From Cephalotrichum gorgonifer (Eukaryota; Ascomycota; Sordariomycetes; Microascales; Microascaceae), in the NCBI GenBank assembly GCA_900312665.1, contig ONZQ02000012.1:979957-1043956 (forward strand): a DNA stretch of 64,000 bases, read 5' to 3'. The notes below the pieces were generated by a model. The model was not told where the DNA came from. It did no database searches and saw only the letters and a program-made list of their open reading frames with translations. This document shows, in pieces, positions 21,561 to 34,026 of the stretch. A program made the translations under genes and the position numbers. Every line of letters starts with the position of its first letter. Position 1 is the stretch's first letter.

Positions 21561-23443
21561 GTTTCGTTTGTGGGGTTACGTGGGCTGTTGTTCTTTTTTC
21601 GTTTCGTCCCGATATCGGGTATGACGTGGTTGGTGTTATCTTTCTCTGGTGTTGGGTGTTTTACAGGTCTTCATTGCTTGAGCACTTGGGAATCGAGAGG
21701 GGTAGTACGTTGGATCCGAAATAGAAAAGCCGATTATATCCTTGTTCACAAAGGAAGATGCCCTTTTGAATAACAGCTGTTTATACACGAGACAATCGAG
21801 GAGGAACTAAAATGAGGGTCCAAAAGGAGAGGCCTGGCTAGATGTATACTAGACCACCAAGCCACCGCCACAACCTGGAGGGTCCAAACGACGAGTATAT
21901 TGCCAGATGACATGAGAATTACACCCCTGTTTTCCCCTTATGACACCCCCACCCCCCGTTAATTCTCGAAGGGGATACAGGGATAAACTCGGTTTCGCCA
22001 TCGACCTCACAGTTACATTGAGCCTACCTACAAGTGTGGCTCATTCACTCGGAATGCCCTCCCTCTCCGTTTCCCCGAGACAAACAAGTTTTTGAAGGGG
22101 GAGGCGGGAGGTGTGTTGCGTGGCGCCAAGCGCCGTCATGCAAGGTTTCCAAGGCGTCGAAAGGAGCGGCCCACTCCAAGGTCTAGGCCCTCCCAGGCCT
22201 TGGGTCGCAAATAAAAGAAAAGAATAAATTTAGGACGTTATTTTAACGTTGGAGAGAGGTATTAGCTCTGTTTCTTTCCCGGGAAGCTCTTCTACTGAAC
22301 CCTGGGTGAAAGGGAAATGGGGGGGGGGAGAAGGGGGAAGGGAGGGGACGCAGGAGGAGCGTCATAGGGCTGGGTCATGACATCACGGCGCGTGAACCAC
22401 ACACCCCCACCTCCCCCCCCACCCCGGAGCAAATCCTCCCCAGAAAAAGAATAAAAGTTGGAGCTTCTTTGTTTCGTTTGGTAGTAGGTAGTAAGTAGGT
22501 TACTTCGAGGATTGGCGAAGTCGCTTCGTCGTTTAATGGTTTCATGGTTTCGTTGGCGGGCGTACAGAAAAAAAAAACTATACATTTTGACGATCGACAA
22601 ATCTGACATTTTTGACATGAGGGAAGGGGGAAAGACGTAAAGCCGGATCCTTGCAGATCGATATTCGAGGGCCTGTCATGGGGAAGATGATCATCGGTAT
22701 TTGTCGTGTTGGTGGTGTGGCGGGCGTTGCAAGGTTGACATCAGGTGGGTGTGGAACCTGTTCTGTCATCATCGCGAGGCGAGGCGGGACAGTGGTCTGA
22801 AGAATACGCAAGTACGGAATCTATCGGGGGGGGCCTCAAACCGGGTACTACTCGCCTCTCTTACGCGGCCTTTGTGAGCTGAGCCCCCTTCCCTTTCCCA
22901 CTCCCCCGGAGGATTCCCATAGCGAGGCGCAATAAAGTGGAAGAAAGCAATCCAGCACTACAAGATCAAAATACGGCACATGTTCAAAGACGGCAGAAGG
23001 GAGCATCAGCTTGGTGGGAGGGAGGGTGTAGGAGGGAAATGAGAAAAGGGTGAAATTTAAGCTTATCTCTTTGTCTCGGCCAGAATCACGCTACACCCAC
23101 GGGTGACGAGTCCCCGATAGCGCAGTAGCTGACACACCTGATTTCGCGAAAGGGCAAGGTAGTGGTTTGAAGTCATGGTGTCGGTATCGGGGTAGTTTGT
23201 TACTCGCGACCATGGCACGGTCAGCAGGTTAAGAATATGTTTTCCCCCCACCTAACCCACCTCACCTGCCCCCGCCACCTCCAACTTCGCGTACAAGTCG
23301 CCACGAGTTATACAAAACCCCGTGATCTGCTTATCAAATCGTTTTATGGAGAAGGGGGGTGTATATGGTATTAGTACAAATGTACTCGTACATGTGTTCA
23401 GCATGCCCTGTTATCCTGTTTTCCAAGTGTCAGGTTCTGGCTC
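21561..23443. other. Intergenic region left of the large gap
   Basis: About 1.9 kb. It contains G- and C-homopolymer stretches (about 22320-22330 and 22405-22425) and an 81-nt segment with perfect 8-bp complementary ends (23112-23192). No gene was supported. It borders an assembly gap, so a gene could be partly hidden. Confidence 0.45.
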
Positions 23444-24201
23444 NNNNNNNNNNNNNNNNNNNNNNNNNNNNNNNNNNNNNNNNNNNNNNNNNNNNNNNNN
23501 NNNNNNNNNNNNNNNNNNNNNNNNNNNNNNNNNNNNNNNNNNNNNNNNNNNNNNNNNNNNNNNNNNNNNNNNNNNNNNNNNNNNNNNNNNNNNNNNNNNN
23601 NNNNNNNNNNNNNNNNNNNNNNNNNNNNNNNNNNNNNNNNNNNNNNNNNNNNNNNNNNNNNNNNNNNNNNNNNNNNNNNNNNNNNNNNNNNNNNNNNNNN
23701 NNNNNNNNNNNNNNNNNNNNNNNNNNNNNNNNNNNNNNNNNNNNNNNNNNNNNNNNNNNNNNNNNNNNNNNNNNNNNNNNNNNNNNNNNNNNNNNNNNNN
23801 NNNNNNNNNNNNNNNNNNNNNNNNNNNNNNNNNNNNNNNNNNNNNNNNNNNNNNNNNNNNNNNNNNNNNNNNNNNNNNNNNNNNNNNNNNNNNNNNNNNN
23901 NNNNNNNNNNNNNNNNNNNNNNNNNNNNNNNNNNNNNNNNNNNNNNNNNNNNNNNNNNNNNNNNNNNNNNNNNNNNNNNNNNNNNNNNNNNNNNNNNNNN
24001 NNNNNNNNNNNNNNNNNNNNNNNNNNNNNNNNNNNNNNNNNNNNNNNNNNNNNNNNNNNNNNNNNNNNNNNNNNNNNNNNNNNNNNNNNNNNNNNNNNNN
24101 NNNNNNNNNNNNNNNNNNNNNNNNNNNNNNNNNNNNNNNNNNNNNNNNNNNNNNNNNNNNNNNNNNNNNNNNNNNNNNNNNNNNNNNNNNNNNNNNNNNN
24201 N
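23444..24201. other. Assembly gap (758 N)
   Basis: Unresolved bases. The right flank starts with C-rich low-complexity sequence, a plausible cause of the gap. Open frames that appear to run through it are artefacts of N. Confidence 1.
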
Positions 24202-25755
24202 TCCTCCATCCCTTCCCGCCCGCCATTGACCCCCCCCCCCTGCTCCCTTGACATGTCACCCTCGTCCGACCACCATCCGCTTCCATCATGCCTCCTCTTA
24301 CGATCTTCTTCACCTCCGCGAGCTCTTAATCCGGTGGTAGCGGATAGAGGGCTGTCTGGAGGAGGTCGGGGTCTGTAGGCGGGATGCGGAGAGGTAGGAG
24401 AGCATTCAGGGACCACGGTGGGGGAGGGCGGGCGGGGTAGAGGGAGCTGAAGATTTGGCGACCGACACAGATAGCGAGGGGGACACAAGTCGTGTATGGC
24501 GGGACGAGGAATGTGATGATTTAAGCTCCGGTTTTGCTGTCTGCCTGCTGTCGTACCGAGTACGCGTCTATGTCTCAGGCGCGCAGTTAGTCCGGCATGC
24601 CGGGGGCGGGGAAGGGCGGCAGCTTCGAGGTAACAGGTGGAAGTGACATGTGGGAGTGGCGTGTGGAAGTAACATACGGGAGTAACATGTGGAGAGAGTA
24701 ACATATGGGAATAACATGTGGGGGGAAATAACATATGGGAGTAACATGTAGGAGTTGTTGGGTTGAAATGCACACTGTGTCTCCCGTCCTGTGCCCTCGG
24801 GGAGTGCCACCCACGGATGTACACATAGCGGAACGAAACCACCAGTACCATGGACCAACAGGCCAGCCGAGCTTGCTTCAAGCTCCTAGTGGGCATGCTT
24901 TCTGTCTTGCCCGCTCCTAGCAGCTGCGTATTAATAACTGTTAGAAATAGCTTCCCGCATACCTCCTTGCCACACTCTCGCTTCCCCTGGTCAGCTCCGA
25001 TGCCCCGCCTTTCCCGCCACCTCAAACAAGTTGACAAACATCCTCTATGCTCTATACCTCACGCGACCTTCATCATGAAAACCCTCAACACGTCGCAACA
25101 ACCTGAACCTAGGCATCATAATCATGTATTCGTACCCTAGATGGCATCTGCCGCCGACCCTCGGAAACGGGGAGTTCCAGCCTCCCGCATTTCCTTTCCC
25201 CACATGTCATGCATATGCAACTCAATCTCGTTTCACTCTAAAGCATACCACCACAACACACCAACCATGCCCATGCCATTTGATGCCATGCGAGACAATT
25301 TCCCTCTACCGCCCCCAACAGTCCAGGCCCTCCCTCCGTCCTTACTCCCCAAAAAATCAAAAAGTGGATGCAATATCCCGTTTCTCCCGTAGGAGAGGGC
25401 GGTCTCCCCCACTGAACGCCGGATCCATGTTGTAGTTGTAGTTGCAGTTGTAACCTCGCCTCATCCGTGGATGAATGTGTCCCATTCTATAAAAAAGGGG
25501 GGAATAGTTAAGAAAAAAGTGAGAGGGCTTGTGTTGATGCCGGAGAAAAAAAAAGAGAAAAGGACGGGCTCCCATCGAGCTGTGGTTTCGATGGTGCGGA
25601 CGGAAGAGTGGGTATAAAACTTTGGTGAGGTCGTGTGGACGTTCGATTTGTAGCTGTAGATATATCGTTTGAAGAAAGAAAGGAGACGTTAGGATAGGAG
25701 GATTTGAATCGAGACGTTTGGGGGTTGGGGGGGTGTTCAAAAGCCCCCGCAACCC
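24202..25755. other. Intergenic region right of the gap
   Basis: About 1.55 kb containing C-rich tracts, a 13-bp minisatellite (24637-24750) and the 3' flank of the small gene at 25756-26193. No gene was supported. Confidence 0.45.
24637..24750. repeat. Minisatellite, 13-bp unit (GTGGGAGTAACAT-like), about 9 copies
   Basis: Nearly perfect 13-bp periodicity: units start at 24637, 24650, 24663, 24676, 24689 (16 bp), 24705, 24718 (17 bp) and 24735. The core TAACAT is kept while the purine half varies and carries small insertions. Units alternate between starting GTGG and A[CT]GGG, suggesting a 26-bp higher-order period in part. Apparent Cys/His-rich frames on the minus strand here are only translations of the repeat. 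Confidence 0.9.
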
Positions 25756-26193
25756 TTACTTTTTCGAGTCTGTCGCCTTGGAGCTCTGGTGTGACGATGA
25801 AGACGAGTGGCACGTTCGATGCTAAATCGTAGCTTGTTAGCCAAAAGGTCTCCTTTCAAGACAACTCGGGGAAGAAGTGAAAAGACTCACCCTCGGACGT
25901 CCCCTCCTCTCCTCCTCCTCCTCGTCCCCCCTCGCGCGCGTCCTCTCCTCCTCGTACCACGCGCTCAGCGCCTTGCCCCCGAACGAGATGTCCTCGTCGT
26001 CGATCGATATCGGCTCTATCCACCTGTAGGCGAACGAGAGCTCGCCCGTGCCGAGGGAGTACTGTGGTGCTGGCGAGGCCATGTCGTGCGGCGGGGCTAC
26101 CGTGATCGTGGGGGTCTGTGAGGTTGTGTGCGGTGACGGTGTGTTGATTCTCGGGTGGTGCTTGTGTGACGGGCGGATAGGTTCGCCGAGCAT
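25756..26193 (-). CDS. Small acidic protein with serine-rich tail, unknown function
   Basis: Two exons, 26193-25891 and 25821-25756, meet in phase 0 across a 69-bp intron (GTGAGT...GGCTAACAAG...TTTAG) and give 122 residues. The N-terminal half is Pro/Thr/His-rich. The core reads GELSFAYRWIEPISIDDEDISFGGKALSAWYEEER, followed by an acid/Arg block, and the second exon adds a Ser/His/Lys tail ending SSKATDSKK. The FAYRW-x-x-PISIDDEDISFGGKALS block looks like a conserved fungal motif, but I cannot name the family. No ATG lies upstream on this strand for about 680 bp, which supports 26193 as the start. A CAG acceptor-like site near 26330 may mark a spliced 5' leader. Confidence 0.65.
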
Positions 26194-29100
26194 GGGATGG
26201 GGAGAGCTGGCTTGGATGGATGCCTGTCCAGGTGGTGGTTTGCTGGGTTCCGGCTCGGTGTGTGTAGGGCCGGTGTCTGTGTGGGTGCTGCTCTGTCCCT
26301 TGAGATCGGAGGTCGTGGTGGGCTCCTCTGCTTTTTAGGAAGAGGGGAGTAGTTTGTTGATTAGAGCTCCGGGGATGTCGAGCTCTTCAGGTAAATGTAG
26401 TAGTTAGTTCCGCAGCTCCGTAGTGTTGGCGCGGAAAAGAAATAGCCGGTCGTGTCTCAACCCGAAAACGCTTGTGGCAGGAGGTTTTCTCGGAAGCCGG
26501 AAAGGTCGTTTTGTATATTCGCGTATTCGTGTGCTTCGTGTGTGTTCGTAACCCTCGCGGCGTCAAGCTCGTAGAGGGGATGTGTCGATGATTATTATTT
26601 GCTTTCTGGAGCTCTTGAAACGCGGATCACCGGTAAGGTGTATTGGTGTGTGGCGGAGAAAGGGGGGAGGGGGGGTTAGTCCTTTTAAGGTTGGGCGCGA
26701 AAAAAAAAAGGCTGGGGTGGGAAAGAAAAGAGCTTTCTTAAGATGGAAAGGGGAAAAAACAAGGTGCCGATCGATGTCCGTTGTTTGTGTGGCGAGCGGG
26801 TGTGGTGAGCGTGGGTTTTCCGAGGAAGGAGGGGAGGAGGGGGGGTGTAGTGGGGGGCGTGTTTGATGGTTGGACCGGATTTAAGGCGGGCATGGGGGGG
26901 TGTGCGTGGTGGAACATGAAAATGGAGGAGCAACATGAAGGTGGCGGTGGGGCTGTGGTGGGTTCACTAGTACCTTGGCTGTTGCTTCATACTTGTACAA
27001 GCATTGGCTTGACCTGGGGCTGGCTGGGAGGTAGCTCGGGGAGGGGTGCGCGGAATACCTCCACCCCGTCCACCTCGGTAAGGCCAAAGAGGCAATCGGA
27101 CAGGCGGGCGGTCGCGAGGGCGGGGGAAGAGGTATTGGTTACGAGTTACGAGTACTCCATGGACCAGACAAGGTCAGGTAAGCTGAGGCAGGCTTCAGGC
27201 AGCAGGACTCAGGCAGGCAGCAGTTCGGTGGCGTCGGGCAAAAAAGATCACCTTGATACCTTGATTCAGGCGTACTTCGACCAATACTTTGCTATCTATT
27301 CCAACTCCCGACAATCGAGACTCTCCATTTGGGCAATATTCAATATTAGCGAAGGGCAGCGCCACGAAATAATTGGGGCGCGTTATGAAAAGGCGGACGC
27401 GGTCAGCACAGCTGCGGCTTGTTTCTTGTTCGCCTTCCCCACACACCACAAAGACCTCACGCTTCACTCACACCTCTTCACATTAAAAACACGCCCCTAC
27501 CTGCCAGAACTCGCTCTAAAGTATACATCCTCCTCAACCCGCCAAAACTGCCCTCCCGATGGATACATCTCCGCGGGAGACTAGGCTACGCGAGAGGAGG
27601 CCCGGGAACAAATGCGGGGAATCTGGACCCCGCCGGAATTTTCGAGGTGGCGGGAATCGAGGATATCTAGTTCGGACGGGTTAGAGACTATTGTCGCAGG
27701 TCTAGGGCCTCATTTGATAGATAGTCTCACCCCATCTCGTTGCATCCTCCCCTCATCGGACCACCGGGCACAAAGGCGCATCAATCGAAACACTGGTTCT
27801 CCGAGGGAGATGGAGATGGGAGCGTGAGGCTGGCATGTGGGCCGAGTCACGGCATCGGCGAGCCTGTCGATCTGTATTGATATCGCTGATACGAGTGGAT
27901 GGGTAGGTTTTGGTGGGTGGGCGGCGAAAGGGGGGTAGGGGCTGCCTAATGGGGTAGGTGAGGCTCACGGTCCGCGTTTCTTGTGCCACCTTCCACAAGG
28001 CTCCAGAGGCTCTGCCGCCACGACGCCGCTGCGGGGAACGGGAGAAGGTAGGACTTTTCTAGATTCGAGGCTTGAGGCTCCCCAGGCTCTAGACTTTGGA
28101 TCAAAGCACCGAGCTTCTCTCCACTCCAAACCTGCACATTCGAGAAATTACGAATACTCGCACTTTGAGGGCCCCCTTCGCCCCGCACATGACTCGATAG
28201 TATTCGTAGGCGTCGAGCCATGACTGAGTAGAGCGCCGTAAGGGAGAAGCTATTAATAGTCGTGCTCTTGATTGATGACCCCGCACCGCGATCGATACAA
28301 TATCTGGAAGCGAGAGTCACATGCCCCGCCCGTCGATGTTCAGCTGCCCCGCGCTCGTGCCGCGGTCTCATTCCCGCGAGCGGAAATATCAGATACCAAG
28401 GTCCGAGTAATACGTGATATAGGTAGTACGACTCCAGTATTATTGCACGAATCCTGGGGGCGTTGGAATCGCGGGGAAGGGGGAGAGGAGAGGTGCCTGC
28501 GACGCTGGATCTTGTAGCTTGTGAAAAAGGCGGGGGAAGGCGGGATGTGAGATGTGGGAGGCCCGTAGGGGGCGTGCGGGGAGTAAAGCTCGGCGGTGGT
28601 GGGGCATTCTTGCTTGTGCTTCGTTCGAGTATCCATCCACTGGATTCTCGGCCAGCCAGTCAACAACCCCCGGCTGGGCCTCCGAGTACTCGTAGTCCTA
28701 CGACCTGTCCTACACGACACGAGGAAAAAAAAAAGGCAGAGTCCTATGTCTTGCCTGTATTACAGTGCTCGACCAGTTTGGAGGATCTGCAGTGGCGAGA
28801 GCCTCACATACTTACAACTATAGAACACAGGTAGAAATCCATGCCACGCCAAGTCCGGCCGTCCCACGCCAGGCCTCATCCCGGAGCCTAGAAATCCGGG
28901 ACCCTCATTCACAGACTGGGTGGAAAGAGGCTCGCAAAACAAGCGAGAAAACTCCATTTTTCCAACCCCACCACCACATACCTTTACCCCTCCAACTTTT
29001 TTTACCCCTCCAATCGCGAACCCCTAAAAACGTCGGAAATCGATGAAGAAACGCAGACGCCAACAGGGAAGACCAGTCTCCTTGAGGGAAACCCTTCCAG

Positions 29101-31539
29101 ACGTTCTGCCGAGAACACGCCGTAGCGTAGCCCCCTTCCCTCTTCCCTCCTAGCCCGGCCCCTCTTGGCATTTATCCCCGATCTAATAGGCTTTACTGAA
29201 TTCTTTTTTTTTTTCCCTCATTCTTCCTTTTCCCCATTGTCCCTCTTTTTTGATGTACTTGACGCTACCCCACCCGCCCACACTGTCGGGAACACTCGGT
29301 ACTCCTGCTTGGTCCCGGCGCTTACTCGGCCGGGCCAACGGAGGGGGCGGATGTGGGCGTGGCAAATTTTTCTACCGTCTTTTTTTCTTTCTTTTGCCGC
29401 GTGGGGGAGGTACTCGATAATACAAGTACGAAGTAGATGCGGGCCGCCGGCTCCTAGAAGTAGAAGCCCGTCCTTCCGACGATTAGCTACCAGCTAGGGC
29501 CTTCCCGGCCTTGCGGAATGGCGGAGTGTGCACCCGTTTTGTTCTCTGCTCGAGGACTTTCGCATGAGGAAATACGAATACGATAAGTTAGGGAGGGCTG
29601 GGTGCTTGCTTGCTTGCTTACACGACGCCGGAGCTGTGCCACACACCCACGCTGCTGAGCTGCGGTGAGCCCGATATGCAATAGAAGGCTTCGGTGGTAC
29701 AGGCTGATATGTACATGGGCTTGGGCTGCATGGCTTGTTCCCGCCTGTCAGCAGATGATGAATACTAGTACGTGTTGTGTTACTTGAGGAATTGATATAA
29801 TAAGCAACAGATAGATGGTTCATGCCCGCCCTAACCGGAGAAGCCGAAGCCACGACAATGATTTCCGATATCCGGGATCGTGGTTTCCGGGCCTTCCCGT
29901 CCTTCGGGCCAATGTACTTTGGATGTACGAAGCCCGTACGGAGCATCCGGTCCTTAGGCTTCTAGGCTTTCGAGACTAATTATCTACGTACTCCACACGG
30001 AGCATTCGATCCTAAGTTTTCGAGCCTAAATTATCTGCACTCCGTACGGAGCACTCGGTCCTAGGTTTTCTAGCCCAACCCCGACCAGGTCGTCGAAAAA
30101 ATAAATTGTGCCACGTGTGAAAGCGAACGCACGGCACGGAGTACCTGGCGCTACTGCACAGCGCGGCGGGGACGGCATGTCGCGCGCATGGGGAAGCAAG
30201 CCGAATGCGTCTGTTGGAACCCAATGGGCGCTGCTTTGAGGATGAGTTCTTTCCGGGTTCGGACCCTCTTTTTTTCACTTTTTTTTTCTTTTCTTCTTAA
30301 CCTTGCTTTTGATGTTGTGCATTTCTCTTCCTGTGCTTTTTGTTTCTTCGCCCGAGGGATTTGCAACTCCACTGCACTAGTAACCTGAAGCGAGCTATGC
30401 AGCGAAGGGAGGCCGAACGAAGCATGGAAGGATGTCACCAAGTGCCAAGACCCTGGTTGATCTCCTCCTCCCCCCACCCACTTACAACTTACCCCCACGG
30501 CCACCCCACCCTCAGGACTACTACCCCCACGCGCATGACCGGCTCGCTTACACCTCCTTACCGCCTCACAAGACCATGGTCACAGACGAAAACGAGGAAG
30601 TCAGTCGGTCCTCATGGAAGTCACAAGCCATGATGGTCTAAGACCATTCCCTCACACATCCTCCATTCTGGGAGGGTAACACTTCTATGATACGACTTGC
30701 AACCTTGTGCAAAAACCTCGCTCAAACAACATCTGTTCCTCCACACATATCCCATCTGGCACATTCGCCTTAGCCTCGTCGGCCAAAACCAGCTGCTACC
30801 ACCCGACAGCCCTATGACGGTCCCGCAAACCCAAACATCCCGGTTTCGGCCACTACCGAGAAACTGCCACCATCACCATGTCGTCATGAGAGCATCTTGA
30901 CAGTGAAATCCCATCTTCACCAGAGTGGGAATGTCAGAAAAATATAGGTTACATTGAACGCACCCCCCTCCTCTTCCGCTTATTTATTCCTTTATAAGCT
31001 TAGTATACAAATACGTACACGTCGATGATTCCAAAATGGGGAAATCTTGATCTGAATGTTTCATTTCGGCTTGGCGATGGCGACAAAAAACCGGGTTCGT
31101 AATTCGTAAGCCATTTACCAGGTTTCTTTAGAGAGACCCCTTGTAGGCGATCAGAGTGGACATCCTCGCCACACGTAGGTCTACATCTGTATTAGATGTT
31201 TCCTAGGTACTGGAGTCGGAAACAGGTGCACCGATGCAGGATTATGACGTAGCCATAGGGTGGTAATGGGGACAGGCCAGGACAGGGTTAGAGCACTGCC
31301 AGGGCAGGCCCGCCCCACTACACGTCACGTCGCTGTACGGGAAGGGCCGCTGGTATGCGATGACACCCTGGTCCAAACCGGGTGCCCGATGGCCGAGATC
31401 TACATTGTTTGCGAGAGGGGACGAGGACTTACTTCTATCTGCGACCTAAGGTAGCTGGCGCGTCAAGTTGTTCGGAGTCAGAACAGCTAGTGGCTTGCGG
31501 CATTCTCGATGTAGGTCCCGCGTCTACATATGCTCAACT
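26194..31539. other. Gene-poor region of 5.3 kb
   Basis: No coding region with a recognisable domain or splice chain. The left 700 bp should contain the promoter/leader of the gene at 25756-26193. Poly-A/T and poly-G tracts are frequent (for example 26701-26710, 28726-28735, 29206-29216). A degenerate tandem array of CCGTACGGAG-containing units lies at 29935-30076. Composition varies sharply, which is typical of non-genic accessory sequence. Confidence 0.45.
29935..30076. repeat. Degenerate tandem repeat with palindromic CGTACG cores (about 2.5 copies)
   Basis: Three successive units begin CGTACGGAGCA, CACACGGAGCA and CGTACGGAGCA (at 29935, 29994 and about 30043), each followed by TCCGGTCCTTAGG-like and TTTCGAGCCTAAATTATCTGC-like stretches. 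The first unit is 59 bp, the second 49 bp and the last truncated. The TCCGTACGGA core is a palindrome. Confidence 0.75.
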
Positions 31540-31730
31540 AGCCGTGTAAGTGTTTAGGGCATATGCACGCGCTATAAGCAGAGAACTTTTTCAGTAGCAG
31601 CCATCTGCAGACCAAATACCTTCACTTCCTTCCCTATAATACATACAAGCCAGTCACTCGACTCCCCAGCCAAGACATGGTTGATTGCTTCTTTGAGACT
31701 CCAGCCATACTAGATAGCCTCAAAGATACC
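31540..31730. repeat. Decayed copy of the 3' end and 3' flank of the GMC oxidoreductase gene
   Basis: This segment aligns by eye, in the same orientation, with about 34620-34830. Shared landmarks include CAGCCAAGACA/CAGCCGAAACA, AGCCAGTCACTCGACT/AGCCGGTCGCTCAACT and TTCACTTC. At 31710-31730 the minus strand reads GIFEAI-stop, matching the KIFKEAI-stop that ends the intact enzyme. The remainder of the gene is not adjacent: the match ends in a C12/A15 homopolymer block. Confidence 0.75.
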
Positions 31731-31756
31731 CCCCCCCCCCTAAAAAAAAAAAAAAA
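31729..31756. repeat. Homopolymer junction C12-T-A15
   Basis: Twelve C followed by T and fifteen A. It sits exactly where similarity to the GMC 3' end stops. Confidence 0.95.
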
Positions 31757-31872
31757 CCCTGAGTAATCTATACATGATGACCTAGGTATTTATATGACAT
31801 CGCCACAGGGGTGATAATGGGGTGCAGGCAGGGATATCCTGTCAGATCTGACCTGCTCCAGTATATCCCATA

Positions 31873-32078
31873 TCCACTTGATAGTTTGGATGGTGATCAA
31901 AGGGTTCCAAAAGTGGCAGATTTTGTCTTCTAGAAATGGCAGCTTCGGATCACGCCGAGTCGTGATGCGGGGCTGGCACTAGCCTTCCCGGAACCGGAAC
32001 CGTGGCGCATGGTTAGGGCCGCCCCCACTGACGGTTTACGGCTCCGTTTTGAACGAAATGTGAACCACAAACTTATAG
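31873..32078 (+). repeat. Left arm of a ~205-bp imperfect inverted repeat
   Basis: Matches the reverse complement of 34245-34447, at roughly three quarters identity by eye. Shared blocks include GATAG.TTGGAT.GTGATCA, GGGTTCCAAA.GTGG, AGCAGC.TCGGAT.ACGCC, TCCCGGAAC, TTTACGGCTC.GTTTT and AACGAAATGTGA. The two arms flank the 7TM gene. Confidence 0.8.
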
Positions 32079-32749
32079 AAGACGATTCAGGCTTTGGAGA
32101 GACTGACCTGCTGCTGAAGCATGACATCCGGCGCGACTTAGAGCGCGTGGCTGAGCGGTAGAATTTCAGAGATGCTTTCCTAATCGATAATTGATGCATT
32201 CGAATTTGAGGCTGGGCCTTGGCGAATTCCAAGGGGCACTGGGAAGGCTTGAAGCGCCCAAAACCGCAGGGATTTTGGGTGGCTTGAGATACGCGTAGTT
32301 GAAGGCGCGAATTAAAGGCATGTACTGTACGCTATGTAATGTTGCATTCAGGGGATATAGCAAGATTACTCGCGAGAGAGGCGATCCCTTCCCCAAGGTG
32401 AAGGGAGGGGGAGCCTTATTGGCGGGGCTAGCTGGCTGCTGATCCCTCTAATTACCTTAATCGGGGTAAGTCTTCGCGCACGATCCCCTTGTCTGGCCTG
32501 AGAGCGCTGGAGCCCCGTCCGTGCGCAAGGCGGTCCGTCCCCGCTCAGATTTGACCCAAAACAAGTGAACCCTGGATCTAGAAGAAGGCAAGAGACCCGT
32601 GTTCCTGCAGCTCGCACGGGACAGACCCCACATCTTTCTCTGTCCTTCGACTGTCAAGCAACATTAACTGATAATAGCACGCCGTTAATTGAGCATTCAC
32701 AACAGTGCGCATCGCTGACCTTGCAGTTAACGTCTCAGCATCTCTCGAC
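32079..32749. other. Upstream region of the 7TM gene
   Basis: About 670 bp between the left repeat arm and the start codon. No separate gene was seen. It presumably includes the promoter. Confidence 0.45.
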
Positions 32750-34026
32750 ATGCCTTCTGTCGACCCGCACGCGTACACTCCAGAGGAATTTGCCCAGTTG
32801 GACCATGGCGACCGAGGCGCCGCCATCCTCGCAGCACACTGGGGCCTAACGGCTCTCGCCACGGTCTTTCTGGCCCTGCGTCTGTACTGCAAGCGCATCA
32901 CCAAGAAGTCTCTGTGGTGGGATGACTGGATCTTGATAGCTTCCTGGGTGGGTCTATTCTTCTGCTTGCCTGTTTGTTTGAGGCGTTCCTCGGGTCGTTC
33001 TGCATCTACTAAAAATAGACAGCTTGTTATCCTCGGTACAGATATTGTTACTACGATCCTCGTTGTGGATTTCGGACTAGGCAAACACAGCTGGGATATC
33101 GTAATCACGAACTACACCAAATTCAAGATTATTATCGACAGTCGGGCGACGATTACCCTCACCTCGATGGGGTGGACCAAGACAGCATTTGCGGTAACCC
33201 TCTTGAGACTCACATCGGGTATGACCAAGCGCTTCGTCTGGTTTATCATCATATCCTTGAACGTCATCACCCTGATTAGCGCCGCCATCCCTTGGATCCA
33301 GTGCGCGCCGGTATCAAAGACATGGGATCCCTCCGTAACGGGGGGGTGTTGGGCTCCTATGGTGGGGATCAAAATTTGGATTGCTATGGGGGGTTCGTTC
33401 ATGGCTCCCTCCCCAACGCGCTTCCTGCCGCGCCCTCGAGAACATAGCTGCTGACTGTTTGGTGGTATTAGCATATTCTGGGCTGATGGACTTCACCTTG
33501 GCTGCTCTGCCGTGGACATTCATCTACAGCATGCGCCTGAGGAAAAGGGAGAAGCTCGGTATTTTGATCGCAATGAGTATGGGTGCATGGTGAGTAGCTT
33601 TGCCTAACCCCTATAGTCCAACTCGCTACAGCCATCTCAAACTGATATTGCCAACCTGCAGCGCTGGCGTTGCTGCCATTGTCAAGTGCGTCCAGCTGCC
33701 CAAACTTGGCTCTCCAGACACATGTAAGCGGTCCATCTTTCACTCTTCAACTTGATCACCGCATAGAGGCTGACCATTTGTTAGATGTCAACGCAGGCCT
33801 ATTCATCTTGGATATCACTGAGTCTGTCGTGACAATTGTGGCGGCGTGTATCCCATCACTTCGTGTCCTCATCCGAGAAGTGACGCCCTCGTCACACACC
33901 CAATCTTCACACGTGACCTATTCCTTCGATGTTTCCGAAGGAGGCAAGGGTAGTTTCAAGGAAGTCGTAGCTCACGAGAAGCTCATATCAAATGGCCCAA
34001 GCAGCAAGCAAGGCTCGAACTGCTGA
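32750..34026 (+). CDS. Fungal 7TM integral membrane protein (rhodopsin-domain family)
   Basis: Five exons, 32750-32947, 33023-33392, 33472-33589, 33662-33723 and 33785-34026, join with consistent phases (0, 1, 2, 1) to 329 residues. About seven hydrophobic segments follow an extracellular N-terminus. Family marks of the fungal 'rhodopsin domain' (DUF/SAT4-like) proteins are visible: ALRLYCKRITKKSLWWDDW after segment 1, LGKHSWDI in loop 2, TKTAFAVTLLRLTSGMTKRF in segment 3, IQCAPVSKTWDPSVTGGCW in loop 4, and GLFILDITESVVTIVAACIP in segment 7. These proteins sit in the plasma membrane and some resemble Pth11-type sensors. No ligand can be assigned. The start ATG follows a stretch without other in-frame ATG. 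The gene is bracketed by inverted repeats. Confidence 0.9.

Noticed and set aside
23112..23192. Possible tRNA gene
   Set aside because: The ends pair like an acceptor stem, but no T-loop consensus, anticodon stem or A-box fits; kept only as a weak structural observation.
24568..24858. Cys/His-rich minus-strand frame
   Set aside because: It is a translation of the 13-bp minisatellite.
23322..25037. Open frames spanning the N gap
   Set aside because: N runs carry no stop codons, so the apparent length is an artefact.
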